Origin: an uncultured Alistipes sp. | GTDB lineage: Bacteria; Bacteroidota; Bacteroidia; Bacteroidales; Rikenellaceae | Reading direction: 5' to 3' | Length of the DNA stretch: 64,000 nucleotides | NCBI GenBank assembly: GCA_910587675.1 | Contig: CAJUMU010000002.1 | Location: 124,001 to 188,000 of the forward strand | Shown: positions 35,202 to 43,384 of the stretch, piece by piece | Layout of the letters: the number at the start of each line of letters is the position of its first letter | Numbering within the stretch: the stretch's first letter is position 1 | The notes under the pieces: model-generated | What the model saw: the letters and a program-made list of their open reading frames with translations, nothing else | Told to the model about the DNA's origin: nothing | Databases searched by the model: none | Program-made: the position numbers and the translations under genes

Positions 35202-36527
35202 ATGGAGATTACAAGAGAACAACGTGAGCAGGGCACCTCGTTATTGAAGGTTGTCGTAAGCGAAAAGGATTATGGTGAGGCCGTGGACAAGATGCTGCGC
35301 GAGTACAAGCGCAAGGCCAACATCCCCGGATTCCGTCCCGGCATGGTGCCTATGGGCGTGGTTCGCAAGATGTACGGCAAGGGCGCCGTGGCCGAGCAGT
35401 CGTACCGCACGGCTTCGAACGCCGTGTTCGAGTATTTGCAGAAGGAGGGCATCGACTATGTGGGCGACGTGATTCCTTCCGACGAGCAGGGCGACTTCGA
35501 TTTCGACAACAACACCGAGCACGAGTTCCTTTTCGAGATCGGCGAGGCTCCCGAGGTGAAGTTGGATCTTTCGGATAAGGATAAGCTGACATATAACAAG
35601 ATCGCCGTCGACGCGAAGATGCACGATGCCTACAAGGACAACTACCTGCGTCGTTACGGCCGTCTGGTCGACGTCGACGAGGTGAAGAACGACGAGGCTC
35701 TGACGGTGGTTCTCGACAACGGCGACATCCGCATCGAGGATGCCTATGTGGGCCTTATCTCGATGAGCGACGAGGAGCGCAAGCCCTTCATCGGCAAGAA
35801 GACGGGCGAGAAGATGGACGTTAATGTCAACGAGCTCTACAAGACCGCTTCGCAGCGCGCCGCCATCCTTCAGGTCAAGGAGGATGAGCTGGAGGGCATC
35901 AACCCGCAGTTCACGATGGAGATCAAGCAGATCCGTCAGTTCGCCAACCCCGAGTTGAACGAGGAGTTCTTCAAGATGGCGTTCCCCGCGGGCAACGTCG
36001 CGAGTGAGGCCGAGCTGGATTCGTTCGTCGACGCCGAGATCGAGAAGGAGCTGGGCCGCGAGTCGGACTATCTGTTCACGATCAACGTTCGCGATTTCCT
36101 CATGGAGAAGGCTGCTTTGCAGATGCCCGCCGAGTTCCTGAAGCGTTGGCTGTACGTTATCAACGAGGGCAAGTTCTCCAAGGAGGATATCGAGAAGGAT
36201 TTCGACGGATTCGTCAAGATGTTCACTTGGAACTACATACAGAAGCATATCATCAAGGAGGCCGACCTTAAGGTGAGCGCCGAGGAGGCCGAGGCCGAAG
36301 CCAAGGAGTTCGCCAAGGCGCAGTTCGCCCAGTACGGCATGCCGTCGGCTCCCGACGAGATGGTTGCGGGCTTCTCGAAGCAGATTCTCGAGAACAAGGA
36401 GCAGGCTCAGAAGATTTACGAGAAACTCTACGAACTGAAGGTCGTGGATTACGTGAAGTCGAAGGTTTCGGTAGACGTCAATTCGGTTTCGTCGGATGAG
36501 TTTGCCAAATTGGCGCAAGCGAACTAA
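35202..36527 (+). CDS. tig: Trigger factor
   Basis: A 441-residue ribosome-associated chaperone. The N-terminal ribosome-binding domain contains ANIPGFRPGMVPMGVVRKMYG (residues 37-57), the counterpart of the GFRxGxxP signature. The PPIase-like segment is reduced, as in other Bacteroidetes, and a long helical C-terminal domain follows. It lies just ahead of clpP and clpX, the conserved tig-clpP-clpX order. A terminator separates tig from clpP. Confidence 0.93.
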   Translation: MEITREQREQGTSLLKVVVSEKDYGEAVDKMLREYKRKANIPGFRPGMVPMGVVRKMYGKGAVAEQSYRTASNAVFEYLQKEGIDYVGDVIPSDEQGDFDFDNNTEHEFLFEIGEAPEVKLDLSDKDKLTYNKIAVDAKMHDAYKDNYLRRYGRLVDVDEVKNDEALTVVLDNGDIRIEDAYVGLISMSDEERKPFIGKKTGEKMDVNVNELYKTASQRAAILQVKEDELEGINPQFTMEIKQIRQFANPELNEEFFKMAFPAGNVASEAELDSFVDAEIEKELGRESDYLFTINVRDFLMEKAALQMPAEFLKRWLYVINEGKFSKEDIEKDFDGFVKMFTWNYIQKHIIKEADLKVSAEEAEAEAKEFAKAQFAQYGMPSAPDEMVAGFSKQILENKEQAQKIYEKLYELKVVDYVKSKVSVDVNSVSSDEFAKLAQAN

Positions 36528-36550
36528 TATTCGTTAAAATATTCTGCGAG

Positions 36551-36588
36551 TTGGACTCTGGGCGTAATGTTTGCAGAGTCCAATTTTT
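36551..36588 (+). terminator. Terminator after tig
   Basis: TTGGACTCTG (36551-36560) pairs with CAGAGTCCAA (36574-36583) and TTTTTG follows. Confidence 0.85.
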
Positions 36589-36734
36589 GATATGACGGAT
36601 CCCGTTCGAATCGTATTATCCAACGGATAATGTTATCGTCGGAGGCCGGAGGCGCGAATCGCCGACGATAGCGCCGCGAGGCGGTGCGGTGAAACAGGCA
36701 AGATATTGTAACAAGAGAATTAGAAAGAATAGTT

Positions 36735-37412
36735 ATGAGCGAATTTGAAAAATATGCGCGCGGCCACTGCGGCATAAGCAGTCTTCGGTTGCACGACTTT
36801 CAGTCGGTGCAGGCCTCTTACATCTCTCCGACCATCATCGAGGAGCGTCAGTTGAACGTCGCCACGATGGATGTCTTCTCGCGTCTGATGATGGATCGCA
36901 TCATATTTCTCGGTGCGCCCATATACGACGATGCAGCTAATATAATTCAGGCGCAGCTGCTCTTTCTGGAGTCGGCGGATCCCGCCAAGGATATCCAGAT
37001 ATATATCAACTCCCCGGGCGGTTCGGTTTCGGCGGGTTTGGGCATATACGACACCATGCAGCTCATTTCGAGCGATGTGGCTACCATTTGTACGGGTCTG
37101 GCCGCCTCGATGGGCGCCGTGCTGCTCACGGCTGGCGCCAAGGGCAAGCGTTCGGCTCTGCCGCACTCGCGCGTGATGATCCACCAGCCGTTAGGCGGCG
37201 CGCAGGGTCAGGCTTCGGATATCGAGATCACGGCGCGCGAGATCATCAAGACCAAGCGCGAGCTGTACGAGATCCTCGCCAACCACTCGGGCGTGGATAT
37301 CGTCAAGATCGAGCAGGACGCCGATCGCGATTACTGGATGTCGGCCGCCGAAGCCAAGGATTACGGCCTTATCGACGACGTGCTGACGAAGCGCACCAAT
37401 AATATCGGATAA
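36735..37412 (+). CDS. clpP: ATP-dependent Clp protease proteolytic subunit
   Basis: A 225-residue serine protease subunit forming the Clp chamber. The catalytic triad is visible: Ser125 in GLAASMGA, His150 in RVMIHQP and Asp199 in DRDYWMSA. It has a slightly long N-terminal segment before the usual processing region. It is 3 bases upstream of clpX, so the two are made together. Confidence 0.96.
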   Translation: MSEFEKYARGHCGISSLRLHDFQSVQASYISPTIIEERQLNVATMDVFSRLMMDRIIFLGAPIYDDAANIIQAQLLFLESADPAKDIQIYINSPGGSVSAGLGIYDTMQLISSDVATICTGLAASMGAVLLTAGAKGKRSALPHSRVMIHQPLGGAQGQASDIEITAREIIKTKRELYEILANHSGVDIVKIEQDADRDYWMSAAEAKDYGLIDDVLTKRTNNIG

Positions 37413-37415
37413 TTT

Positions 37416-38702
37416 ATGGCACAGAAAGGATATAAGGGATCGGGCCACGGCGGCGACGACTGCTGCTCGTTCTGCGGCGCGAAGCGCAGCGATGTCGCGC
37501 TCATGTTCCGCGGCGAGGATGGTTCGAACATCTGCAACAGTTGCGTCGAGCGCGGCTACAACATGTTGATCGAGAGCGATCTGATCGACGGCGCGGGCCG
37601 TCGGGGCAAGAACGCCAAATTCACCGTTCCCGAACTGCGCAAGCCGCAGGAGATCAAAGCCGTTCTCGACGAGTACGTGATAGGGCAGGACGACGCCAAG
37701 CGTTACATGTCGGTGGCGGTCTACAACCACTATAAGCGCATTATGAGCAAGTCGGGCAATCCCCGTCCCGACGACGAGGTGGAGATCGACAAGTCGAACA
37801 TCGTGCTGGTGGGTCCGACGGGTACGGGCAAGACGCTCATGGCCCGCACCATCGCGCGTGTGCTCAACGTGCCTTTCACCATTGTCGACGCTACGGTTCT
37901 CACCGAGGCGGGCTATGTGGGCGAGGACGTGGAGAGCATCCTCACGCGTCTGTTGCAGGTGGCCGACTACAATGTCGAGGCTGCCGAGCGCGGCATAGTA
38001 TTCATCGACGAGATCGATAAGATCGCCCGCAAGAGCGACAACCCGAGCATCACGCGCGACGTGTCGGGCGAAGGCGTGCAGCAGGCCCTGCTGAAGATTC
38101 TGGAGGGCACCGTGGTGAACGTTCCGCCGCAGGGCGGGCGCAAGCATCCCGATCAGAAGTTCATTCAGGTCAATACGAAAGACATACTCTTCATCTGCGG
38201 CGGCGCGTTCGACGGCATCGAGAAGAAGATTGCCAAGCGACTGAACACCCGCGCCATAGGCTTCGGCGTGCAGAGCGCGTCGACGGTCGATCGCAACAAT
38301 CTGATGAAATATATCATGCCGCAGGACCTCAAATCGTTCGGTTTGATCCCCGAGCTGGTGGGCCGACTGCCCGTGCTCACCTACATGCAGCCGCTCACGC
38401 GCGAGGCTCTGCGTTCGATATTGACGCAGCCCAAGAACGCCATCGTTAAGCAGTACGAGAGGCTTCTGGCTATGGACGGCGTCGAGTTGCGTTTCGACGA
38501 CGACGTGCTGGACTACATCGTGGGCAAGGCCGACGAGTACAAGTTGGGCGCGCGCGGCCTGAGGTCGATTTGCGAGGCCATAATGATCGACGCCATGTAC
38601 GACGTACCCTCGTCGGGCGAGACGTCGTTCACCGTAACGCTCCCCTATGCGAAAAAGAGAATCGAGGGGGCGAATTTTTTGGAGCTGAAGCAGGTCGGTT
38701 AA
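37416..38702 (+). CDS. clpX: ATP-dependent Clp protease ATP-binding subunit ClpX
   Basis: A 428-residue AAA+ unfoldase. The N-terminal zinc domain has CSFCGAKRSD and CNSCVERG (Cys pairs near residues 19-22 and 42-45). Walker A GPTGTGKT and Walker B IVFIDEIDKIA follow, with sensor region and GARGLRSICEAIM at the C-terminus. It unfolds tagged substrates for ClpP. The stop overlaps no following gene. Confidence 0.97.
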   Translation: MAQKGYKGSGHGGDDCCSFCGAKRSDVALMFRGEDGSNICNSCVERGYNMLIESDLIDGAGRRGKNAKFTVPELRKPQEIKAVLDEYVIGQDDAKRYMSVAVYNHYKRIMSKSGNPRPDDEVEIDKSNIVLVGPTGTGKTLMARTIARVLNVPFTIVDATVLTEAGYVGEDVESILTRLLQVADYNVEAAERGIVFIDEIDKIARKSDNPSITRDVSGEGVQQALLKILEGTVVNVPPQGGRKHPDQKFIQVNTKDILFICGGAFDGIEKKIAKRLNTRAIGFGVQSASTVDRNNLMKYIMPQDLKSFGLIPELVGRLPVLTYMQPLTREALRSILTQPKNAIVKQYERLLAMDGVELRFDDDVLDYIVGKADEYKLGARGLRSICEAIMIDAMYDVPSSGETSFTVTLPYAKKRIEGANFLELKQVG

Positions 38703-38820
38703 GTTTTTTTGTATTACATTTGTATACGCGATCGAGTGTGCGGATGCCACGTATCCGCATTCCGATCGCCGAAACCTCCGAAATACGGCTTTTGTAGCAG
38801 GAATTGAATAAAATATAAAT

Positions 38821-40851
38821 ATGTTTGCTAACTCGAAACTTGATAAGGCGGCCGACAATATCCGCATCCTGACCGCCGCGATGGTCGAAAAGGCCAAGTC
38901 GGGACACCCGGGCGGAGCTATGGGCGGCGCCGATTTCATTAATCTGCTTTATACGGAGTTTCTGCGTTACGATCCGGAGAATCCTTCGTATCCGTTCCGC
39001 GACAGATTTTTCCTCGACCCGGGCCACATGTCGCCGATGCTCTATTCGGTGTTGATGTTGTCGGGCTTCTATTCGATGGACGATCTCAAGTCGTTCCGTC
39101 AGTGGGGCAGCATCACCCCGGGCCACCCCGAGGCCGATGCGGCGCACGGCGTGGAGAATACTTCGGGACCTCTGGGGCAGGGCCACGCGATGGCCGTGGG
39201 CGCCGCGATAGCGGAGCGTTTCATGGCGGCGCGTTTCGGCGAGTGGATGGCTCACAAGATATACACTTTCATCTCGGACGGCGCCGTGCAGGAGGAAATC
39301 TCGCAGGGCGCGGGCCGCATAGCGGGCCATTTGGGGCTTGCGAACCTCATAATGTATTACGATGCCAACAACGTGCAGCTCTCGACCAAGGTCGACGAGA
39401 TCGACGGCGAGGATGTGGCTGCCAAGTACCGTGCTTGGGGCTGGCACGTGATCGAGGCTAATGGCCACGATGTCGAGGCTCTGCGCGCCGCGCTCGCCGC
39501 TGCCAATGCCGAGACGGAGCGTCCCACGCTCATCATCGGCCGTTCGATAATGGCCAAGGGCGCGATGAGCGCCGACGGCGAGAGTTTCGAGGGCAAGGTG
39601 TCGACCCACGGACAGCCCTTGTCGGGCGCGGGCGCCGATCTGGCCGCCACGGTGCGCAATCTGGGCGGCGACGCAGAGGAGCCGTTCACGCTGTTCGGCG
39701 AGACGCGCGAGATTTACGAGGCGCGCCGCAACGAGTTGAAGCAGTGGGCCGCGCAGCGCAAGCAGACGGAGACCGAGTGGCGCGCCGCCAATCGCGACCT
39801 GTCGCGCAAGTTGAACCGTTTCCTTTCTGGCGAGATCCCCGAGATCGATTACAACAAGATAGAGATCAAACCCGATACGGCTACCCGCGTGGCGTCGGCG
39901 ACGATGCTGGGCGTATATGCCGAGAAGATCGAGAACATGATCGTGGCTTCGGCCGATCTGAGCAATTCGGACAAGACCGACGGTTTCCTGAAGAAGACCA
40001 AGGCCTTTACGAAGGGCGACTTCACGGGCCAGTTCTTTCAGGCGGGCGTGGCCGAGCTTACGATGGCGTGCGTCATGAACGGCATGGCGTTGCACGGCGG
40101 CGTGATTCCCGCGTGCGGAACGTTCTTCGTATTCTCCGACTATATGAAACCCGCGATCCGCATGTCGGCGTTGATGCGCCTGCACGTCATCTATATCTGG
40201 ACGCACGATTCGTTCCGCGTGGGCGAGGACGGTCCCACCCACCAGCCTATCGAGCAGGAGGCGCAGATCAGATTGATGGAGCACGTGCGCAACCACAGCG
40301 GCGAGCGTTCGATGGTGGTGCTTCGCCCCGCCGACGCCGAGGAGACCGCCGTGGCATGGCGTTATGCCCTTTCGGAGCAGCGTCCCGTGGCTCTGGTGCT
40401 TTCGCGCCAGAACATCAAGAACCTGCCCGCGCTCAATTGCAGCCGCCGCGAGGAGGCCAAGCAGGCGGTGAAGGGCGCATATATCGTGATGGACTCGGCC
40501 AAGGCTCAGGTGGTGATGCTGGCTTCGGGTTCGGAGGTCGCCACGCTGGTGGAGGGCGCCGAGCTGTTGCAGCGCGAGGGCATTCCCGTGCGCGTGGTGA
40601 GCGTGCCGAGCGAGGGACTGTTCCGCGACCAGCCCAAATCGTATCAGGACAGCGTGCTGCCGCGCGATGTGCCGCGTTACGGCATGACTTCGGGGCTGTC
40701 GCTGAACCTTCGCGGTTTGGTGGGCGAGAACGGACGCATACACGGTTGCGACCACTTCGGATATTCGGCTCCTTACAAGGTGCTCGACGAGAAGTTCGGC
40801 TATAACGGACTCACGGTGTTCGAGGAGGTGAAAGCCATGATAAAAGGATAG
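38821..40851 (+). CDS. tkt: Transketolase
   Basis: A 676-residue thiamine-diphosphate enzyme of the non-oxidative pentose phosphate pathway. KSGHPGGAMGGAD at the start carries the substrate His. The ThDP/Mg2+ motif lies in ISDGAVQEEISQGA near residues 152-165, and the C-terminal half carries THDSFRVGEDGPTHQPIEQ near 461. It has the full length of the family. TACATTTG at 38715-38722 is a possible -7 element without a clear -33. A terminator follows. Confidence 0.96.
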   Translation: MFANSKLDKAADNIRILTAAMVEKAKSGHPGGAMGGADFINLLYTEFLRYDPENPSYPFRDRFFLDPGHMSPMLYSVLMLSGFYSMDDLKSFRQWGSITPGHPEADAAHGVENTSGPLGQGHAMAVGAAIAERFMAARFGEWMAHKIYTFISDGAVQEEISQGAGRIAGHLGLANLIMYYDANNVQLSTKVDEIDGEDVAAKYRAWGWHVIEANGHDVEALRAALAAANAETERPTLIIGRSIMAKGAMSADGESFEGKVSTHGQPLSGAGADLAATVRNLGGDAEEPFTLFGETREIYEARRNELKQWAAQRKQTETEWRAANRDLSRKLNRFLSGEIPEIDYNKIEIKPDTATRVASATMLGVYAEKIENMIVASADLSNSDKTDGFLKKTKAFTKGDFTGQFFQAGVAELTMACVMNGMALHGGVIPACGTFFVFSDYMKPAIRMSALMRLHVIYIWTHDSFRVGEDGPTHQPIEQEAQIRLMEHVRNHSGERSMVVLRPADAEETAVAWRYALSEQRPVALVLSRQNIKNLPALNCSRREEAKQAVKGAYIVMDSAKAQVVMLASGSEVATLVEGAELLQREGIPVRVVSVPSEGLFRDQPKSYQDSVLPRDVPRYGMTSGLSLNLRGLVGENGRIHGCDHFGYSAPYKVLDEKFGYNGLTVFEEVKAMIKG

Positions 40852-40855
40852 ATCG

Positions 40856-40887
40856 ATCGGGCGGACACCAAACTCCGCCCGATTGCA
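40856..40887 (+). terminator. Terminator after tkt
   Basis: ATCGGGCGGA (40856-40865) pairs with TCCGCCCGAT (40874-40883). The following tail is short in T (TGCATTATA), so it is a moderate terminator. Confidence 0.65.
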
Positions 40888-40917
40888 TTATAACGCGATT
40901 CTATGCTTTGATTAACG

Positions 40918-41070
40918 ATATTCGGAGCGTAGCGACCGAATTCCCCTCCGAGTAGGGGATTGCGGAACAAAGTTCCGCTTCTGCTGTGGCGGCTCGGCAA
41001 TCCGCGTAAGCGCGATTGTACTCGCCTGCCGAACGCAGTTTAGGGGTGGGTCAGAATTGTAAATGCGGCC
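40918..41070. repeat. Structured intergenic element, REP-like
   Basis: This 295-bp gap before hpt holds several short inverted repeats in a row: CCCCT/AGGGG (40943-40947/40954-40958), GCGGAAC/GTTCCGC (40962-40968/40972-40978) and TGCGGCC/GGCCGCA around 41063-41079. No gene is evident. The words CCGAACGCAGT also occur in the gap at 42623-43384, which hints at a dispersed element. Confidence 0.4.
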
Positions 41071-41146
41071 TATGGCCGCAGGTAATCGACCGTCGGATTC
41101 GATCTTGCGGTGCATTACATATAATTGCTTATTATACCCGGATTTA

Positions 41147-41686
41147 ATGGAGAACAAGATCAGACTTCACGACAAGACTTTCCGCGTGATGATCACCGCC
41201 GAGCAGATAGATGCCGCGGTGGAGCGTGTGGCCGAGAGGCTTAACGAACGTTACGCGGGCCGCACGCCCGTGTTTTTGGGGGTGTTGAGCGGATCGTTCC
41301 TCTTTATGAGCGATTTGGTGCGCAAGACTACTTTCGACAGCCGGTTGGCGTTCGTGAAAATTTCCTCGTACGAGGGTACCGAGTCGACGGGCGAGGTGAA
41401 ACAGCAGTTCGGCGTCGACTTCGATATCGAGGGGCGCGACATAATAATAGTGGAGGATATAGTGGAGACGGGGCACAGCATGAATTATTTGCTTGACCAT
41501 CTGCGGGCGAAGCGTCCCGCGAGCATAGCCATCTGCACGCTGTTTTTCAAGCCCGACAAGTTTCTGTACGAGTATCCGATCGATTACACGGCGTTGTCGA
41601 TCGGCAACGAGTTCATAGTGGGCTATGGTCTCGACTATAACCAGTTGGGCCGCAATTTGAAGGATATTTATGTCATCGACGAATAA
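41147..41686 (+). CDS. hpt: Hypoxanthine phosphoribosyltransferase
   Basis: A 179-residue purine salvage enzyme joining hypoxanthine or guanine to PRPP. The PRPP-binding loop IIIVEDIVETGHSMNYLL (near residues 100-117) and the FLGVLSGSFLFMSDL segment are typical. The start was taken at the ATG at 41147 (MENKIRLHDKTF), because the 28 in-frame residues upstream run into the repeat-rich gap. It overlaps queE by 17 bases. Confidence 0.93.
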   Translation: MENKIRLHDKTFRVMITAEQIDAAVERVAERLNERYAGRTPVFLGVLSGSFLFMSDLVRKTTFDSRLAFVKISSYEGTESTGEVKQQFGVDFDIEGRDIIIVEDIVETGHSMNYLLDHLRAKRPASIAICTLFFKPDKFLYEYPIDYTALSIGNEFIVGYGLDYNQLGRNLKDIYVIDE

Positions 41687-42302
41687 CGATATGCTCGACG
41701 GCGGCCGTCGCCTGCCTTTGGTGGAGGATTTCTACACTATTCAGGGCGAGGGTTATCACACGGGCAAACCCGCTTACTTCATCCGATTGGGCGGTTGCGA
41801 CGTGGGATGCCGTTGGTGCGATGCCAAATATACGTGGAATCCGCGGGTGTTTCCTCCCGTGGATATCGAGGTCGTGGTGTCGCGCGCCAAGGCATGTGCC
41901 GCGCAGGCTATCGTCATCACGGGCGGCGAACCGTTGCTCTATCCGCTGGGACCTCTCACGGCGGCGTTGCGGAGCGAGGGGTTGGAGATTTTCCTCGAAA
42001 CGTCGGGCACGCATCCGTTCAGCGGCGATTTCGATTGGGTGTGTCTGTCGCCCAAGCGTCAGCAACCCCCTCTGGACGAGGCGTTCGGACGTGCGCACGA
42101 GTTGAAGGTAATCATCCAAAACGCGGAGGATTTCGAGTGGGCCGAGCGCAATGCGGCGCGCGTGGGGCGTTATTGCCGCCTCTATCTGCAACCCGAGTGG
42201 AGCGTTTACGAGCAGGTAATGCCCCTTATCGTGGAGTACGCCAAGGCGAATCCGAAGTGGTGCATATCGGTGCAGACGCATAAGTTCATGCACATCCCGT
42301 AA
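41670..42302 (+). CDS. queE: 7-carboxy-7-deazaguanine synthase (radical SAM)
   Basis: A 210-residue radical SAM enzyme of queuosine precursor synthesis. The substrate and cluster region reads DFYTIQGEGYHTGKPAYFIRLGGCDVGCRWCD, cited by position near residues 19-50, with the cysteines in a CxxxCxxC arrangement. GGEPLLYP near 88 binds SAM. The C-terminus (CISVQTHKFMHIP) is typical. An in-frame ATG at 41691 is another possible start that would remove the overlap with hpt. Confidence 0.93.
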   Translation: MSSTNNDMLDGGRRLPLVEDFYTIQGEGYHTGKPAYFIRLGGCDVGCRWCDAKYTWNPRVFPPVDIEVVVSRAKACAAQAIVITGGEPLLYPLGPLTAALRSEGLEIFLETSGTHPFSGDFDWVCLSPKRQQPPLDEAFGRAHELKVIIQNAEDFEWAERNAARVGRYCRLYLQPEWSVYEQVMPLIVEYAKANPKWCISVQTHKFMHIP

Positions 42303-42340
42303 CCGACGCCGAGGATTATGTAATACAACGATCGTTCGAG

Positions 42341-42622
42341 ATGAACATAGACGGTAACATAAGCAAGAAAATCTGGTTCGGCGTCACAGCCGTTATCTTC
42401 GTCTATACGGCGGTGCTTACCGTGCGCAATCTCATTACCGTCATAAAGGTCGAACATCGTATCGGGCGCTTGGAGGACCAGCGCGACCACTTCCGCGCCC
42501 GCATCGAGGAGGACAGCACGATGTTGCGACGTCTCGATTACGACGAGTATCTGGAGCAGTACGCTCGCGAGAAATTCCACATGCAACGCCCTAACGAGTA
42601 TATCTATATCATGGAGGATTGA
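42341..42622 (+). CDS. Septum formation initiator (DivIC/FtsB-like)
   Basis: A 93-residue protein with one N-terminal membrane helix (about residues 10-30), then a short coiled coil (EHRIGRLEDQRDHFRARIEED) and the family ending YAREKFHMQRPNEYIYIMED near the C-terminus. This is the layout of FtsB/DivIC, which joins the divisome and bridges FtsL and FtsQ. It lies 38 bases after queE and may share its transcript. Confidence 0.85.
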   Translation: MNIDGNISKKIWFGVTAVIFVYTAVLTVRNLITVIKVEHRIGRLEDQRDHFRARIEEDSTMLRRLDYDEYLEQYAREKFHMQRPNEYIYIMED

Positions 42623-42735
42623 CGCCGTCGGCTTTGAACGTCGGCTGTGGTCTCTCCGCGGTTTTCCGAGTGAAAGCAAATACGTCATGCCACCGAACGC
42701 AGTGAGGATTGGCATCCCTAAACAAAAAAATGTTT

Positions 42736-42912
42736 TCCACCTTTTGTCACTCAAAAGGTGGAGTCAAAATGTGCCGCGGTGAAACGATTTCGGGAACAGT
42801 CTTGTGACTTCGCTAAATCGGATGCTTCGCACTTTTGAAGCAATCAAAAGGTCTCCGATTTTAACGCTCCGTCGCTTCGTCTGCTCTTTGTCCGAAATCG
42901 TTTCTGCCGCGG
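42736..42912. repeat. Nested inverted-repeat element (MITE/REP-like)
   Basis: TCCACCTTTTG/CAAAAGGTGGA (42736-42746/42752-42762) forms an 11-bp hairpin. Next to it CCGCGG-TG-AAACGATTTCGG (42774-42793) is matched by a near-perfect inverted copy at 42892-42912, enclosing about 98 bases. Within these an AAATCGGA/TCCGATTT pair and GCTTC/GAAGC fold further. There is no ORF, so it may be a small non-autonomous element or a folded RNA. Confidence 0.5.
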
Positions 42913-43234
42913 GTTTTGCTGACGCGTGTGGATTATTTCGGTTATTCGACCCCGTAACCCCGAATCCGTAAATTTCCTGAATATTTCCTATATCGGATTA
43001 TTATCGCGTACTCTGAGATTATAAAAATATTAATAATAATTTCCCTCTATTCCGTTCGTGATCGAACGGAATTTTTTTTGTCTTTTCGTATCGATCCGCC
43101 GTGACGTTTCGAGAGGTGGATACGGCCGTTTCGACGAGCTGCCGATGTGAAAATCACGCCCCTCGCGCGGCGTCGGGACTCGACGAATGCACGTATAAAA
43201 ATTTAAAAACGCCTAAAAATATGTCATTTTTTTC

Positions 43235-43266
43235 TTGGAGGGGGGGGGATTTTTTATATATCTTTG
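43235..43266 (+). promoter_or_regulatory. susC 1 promoter with a G9 tract in its spacer
   Basis: TTG at 43235-43237 and TATCTTTG at 43259-43266 fit a Bacteroides -33/-7 promoter with a 21-nt spacer. Nine Gs (43240-43248) fill much of that spacer. Loss or gain of Gs would change the -33/-7 distance and so the promoter strength. Confidence 0.55.
43240..43248 (+). repeat. Homopolymeric G9 tract in susC 1 promoter spacer
   Basis: Nine consecutive Gs between the -33 and -7 elements. With 9 Gs the spacing is 21 nt; with 8 or 7 it would be 20 or 19, the distances seen at the tRNA promoters here. Confidence 0.8.
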
Positions 43267-43384
43267 TAATGCGATCGACTCTTGAGGGACTGTGGAGATC
43301 GCGTGTGCAACCGGAGTTCGCGGCGTCGAGTCATCCGCCGCGATCGAGAGTACAACCTAATTTTATTAACTTAAATTTATCTTT

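Larger units (their letters stand above)
42623..43384. other. Long intergenic region before susC 1
   Basis: A 762-bp gap without a convincing gene. It contains a structured element with nested inverted repeats (42736-42912), an AT-rich stretch around 43010-43080 and the susC 1 promoter with its G tract (43235-43266). The rest of the leader up to 43384 is about 110 nt and shows nothing I can name. Confidence 0.6.
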
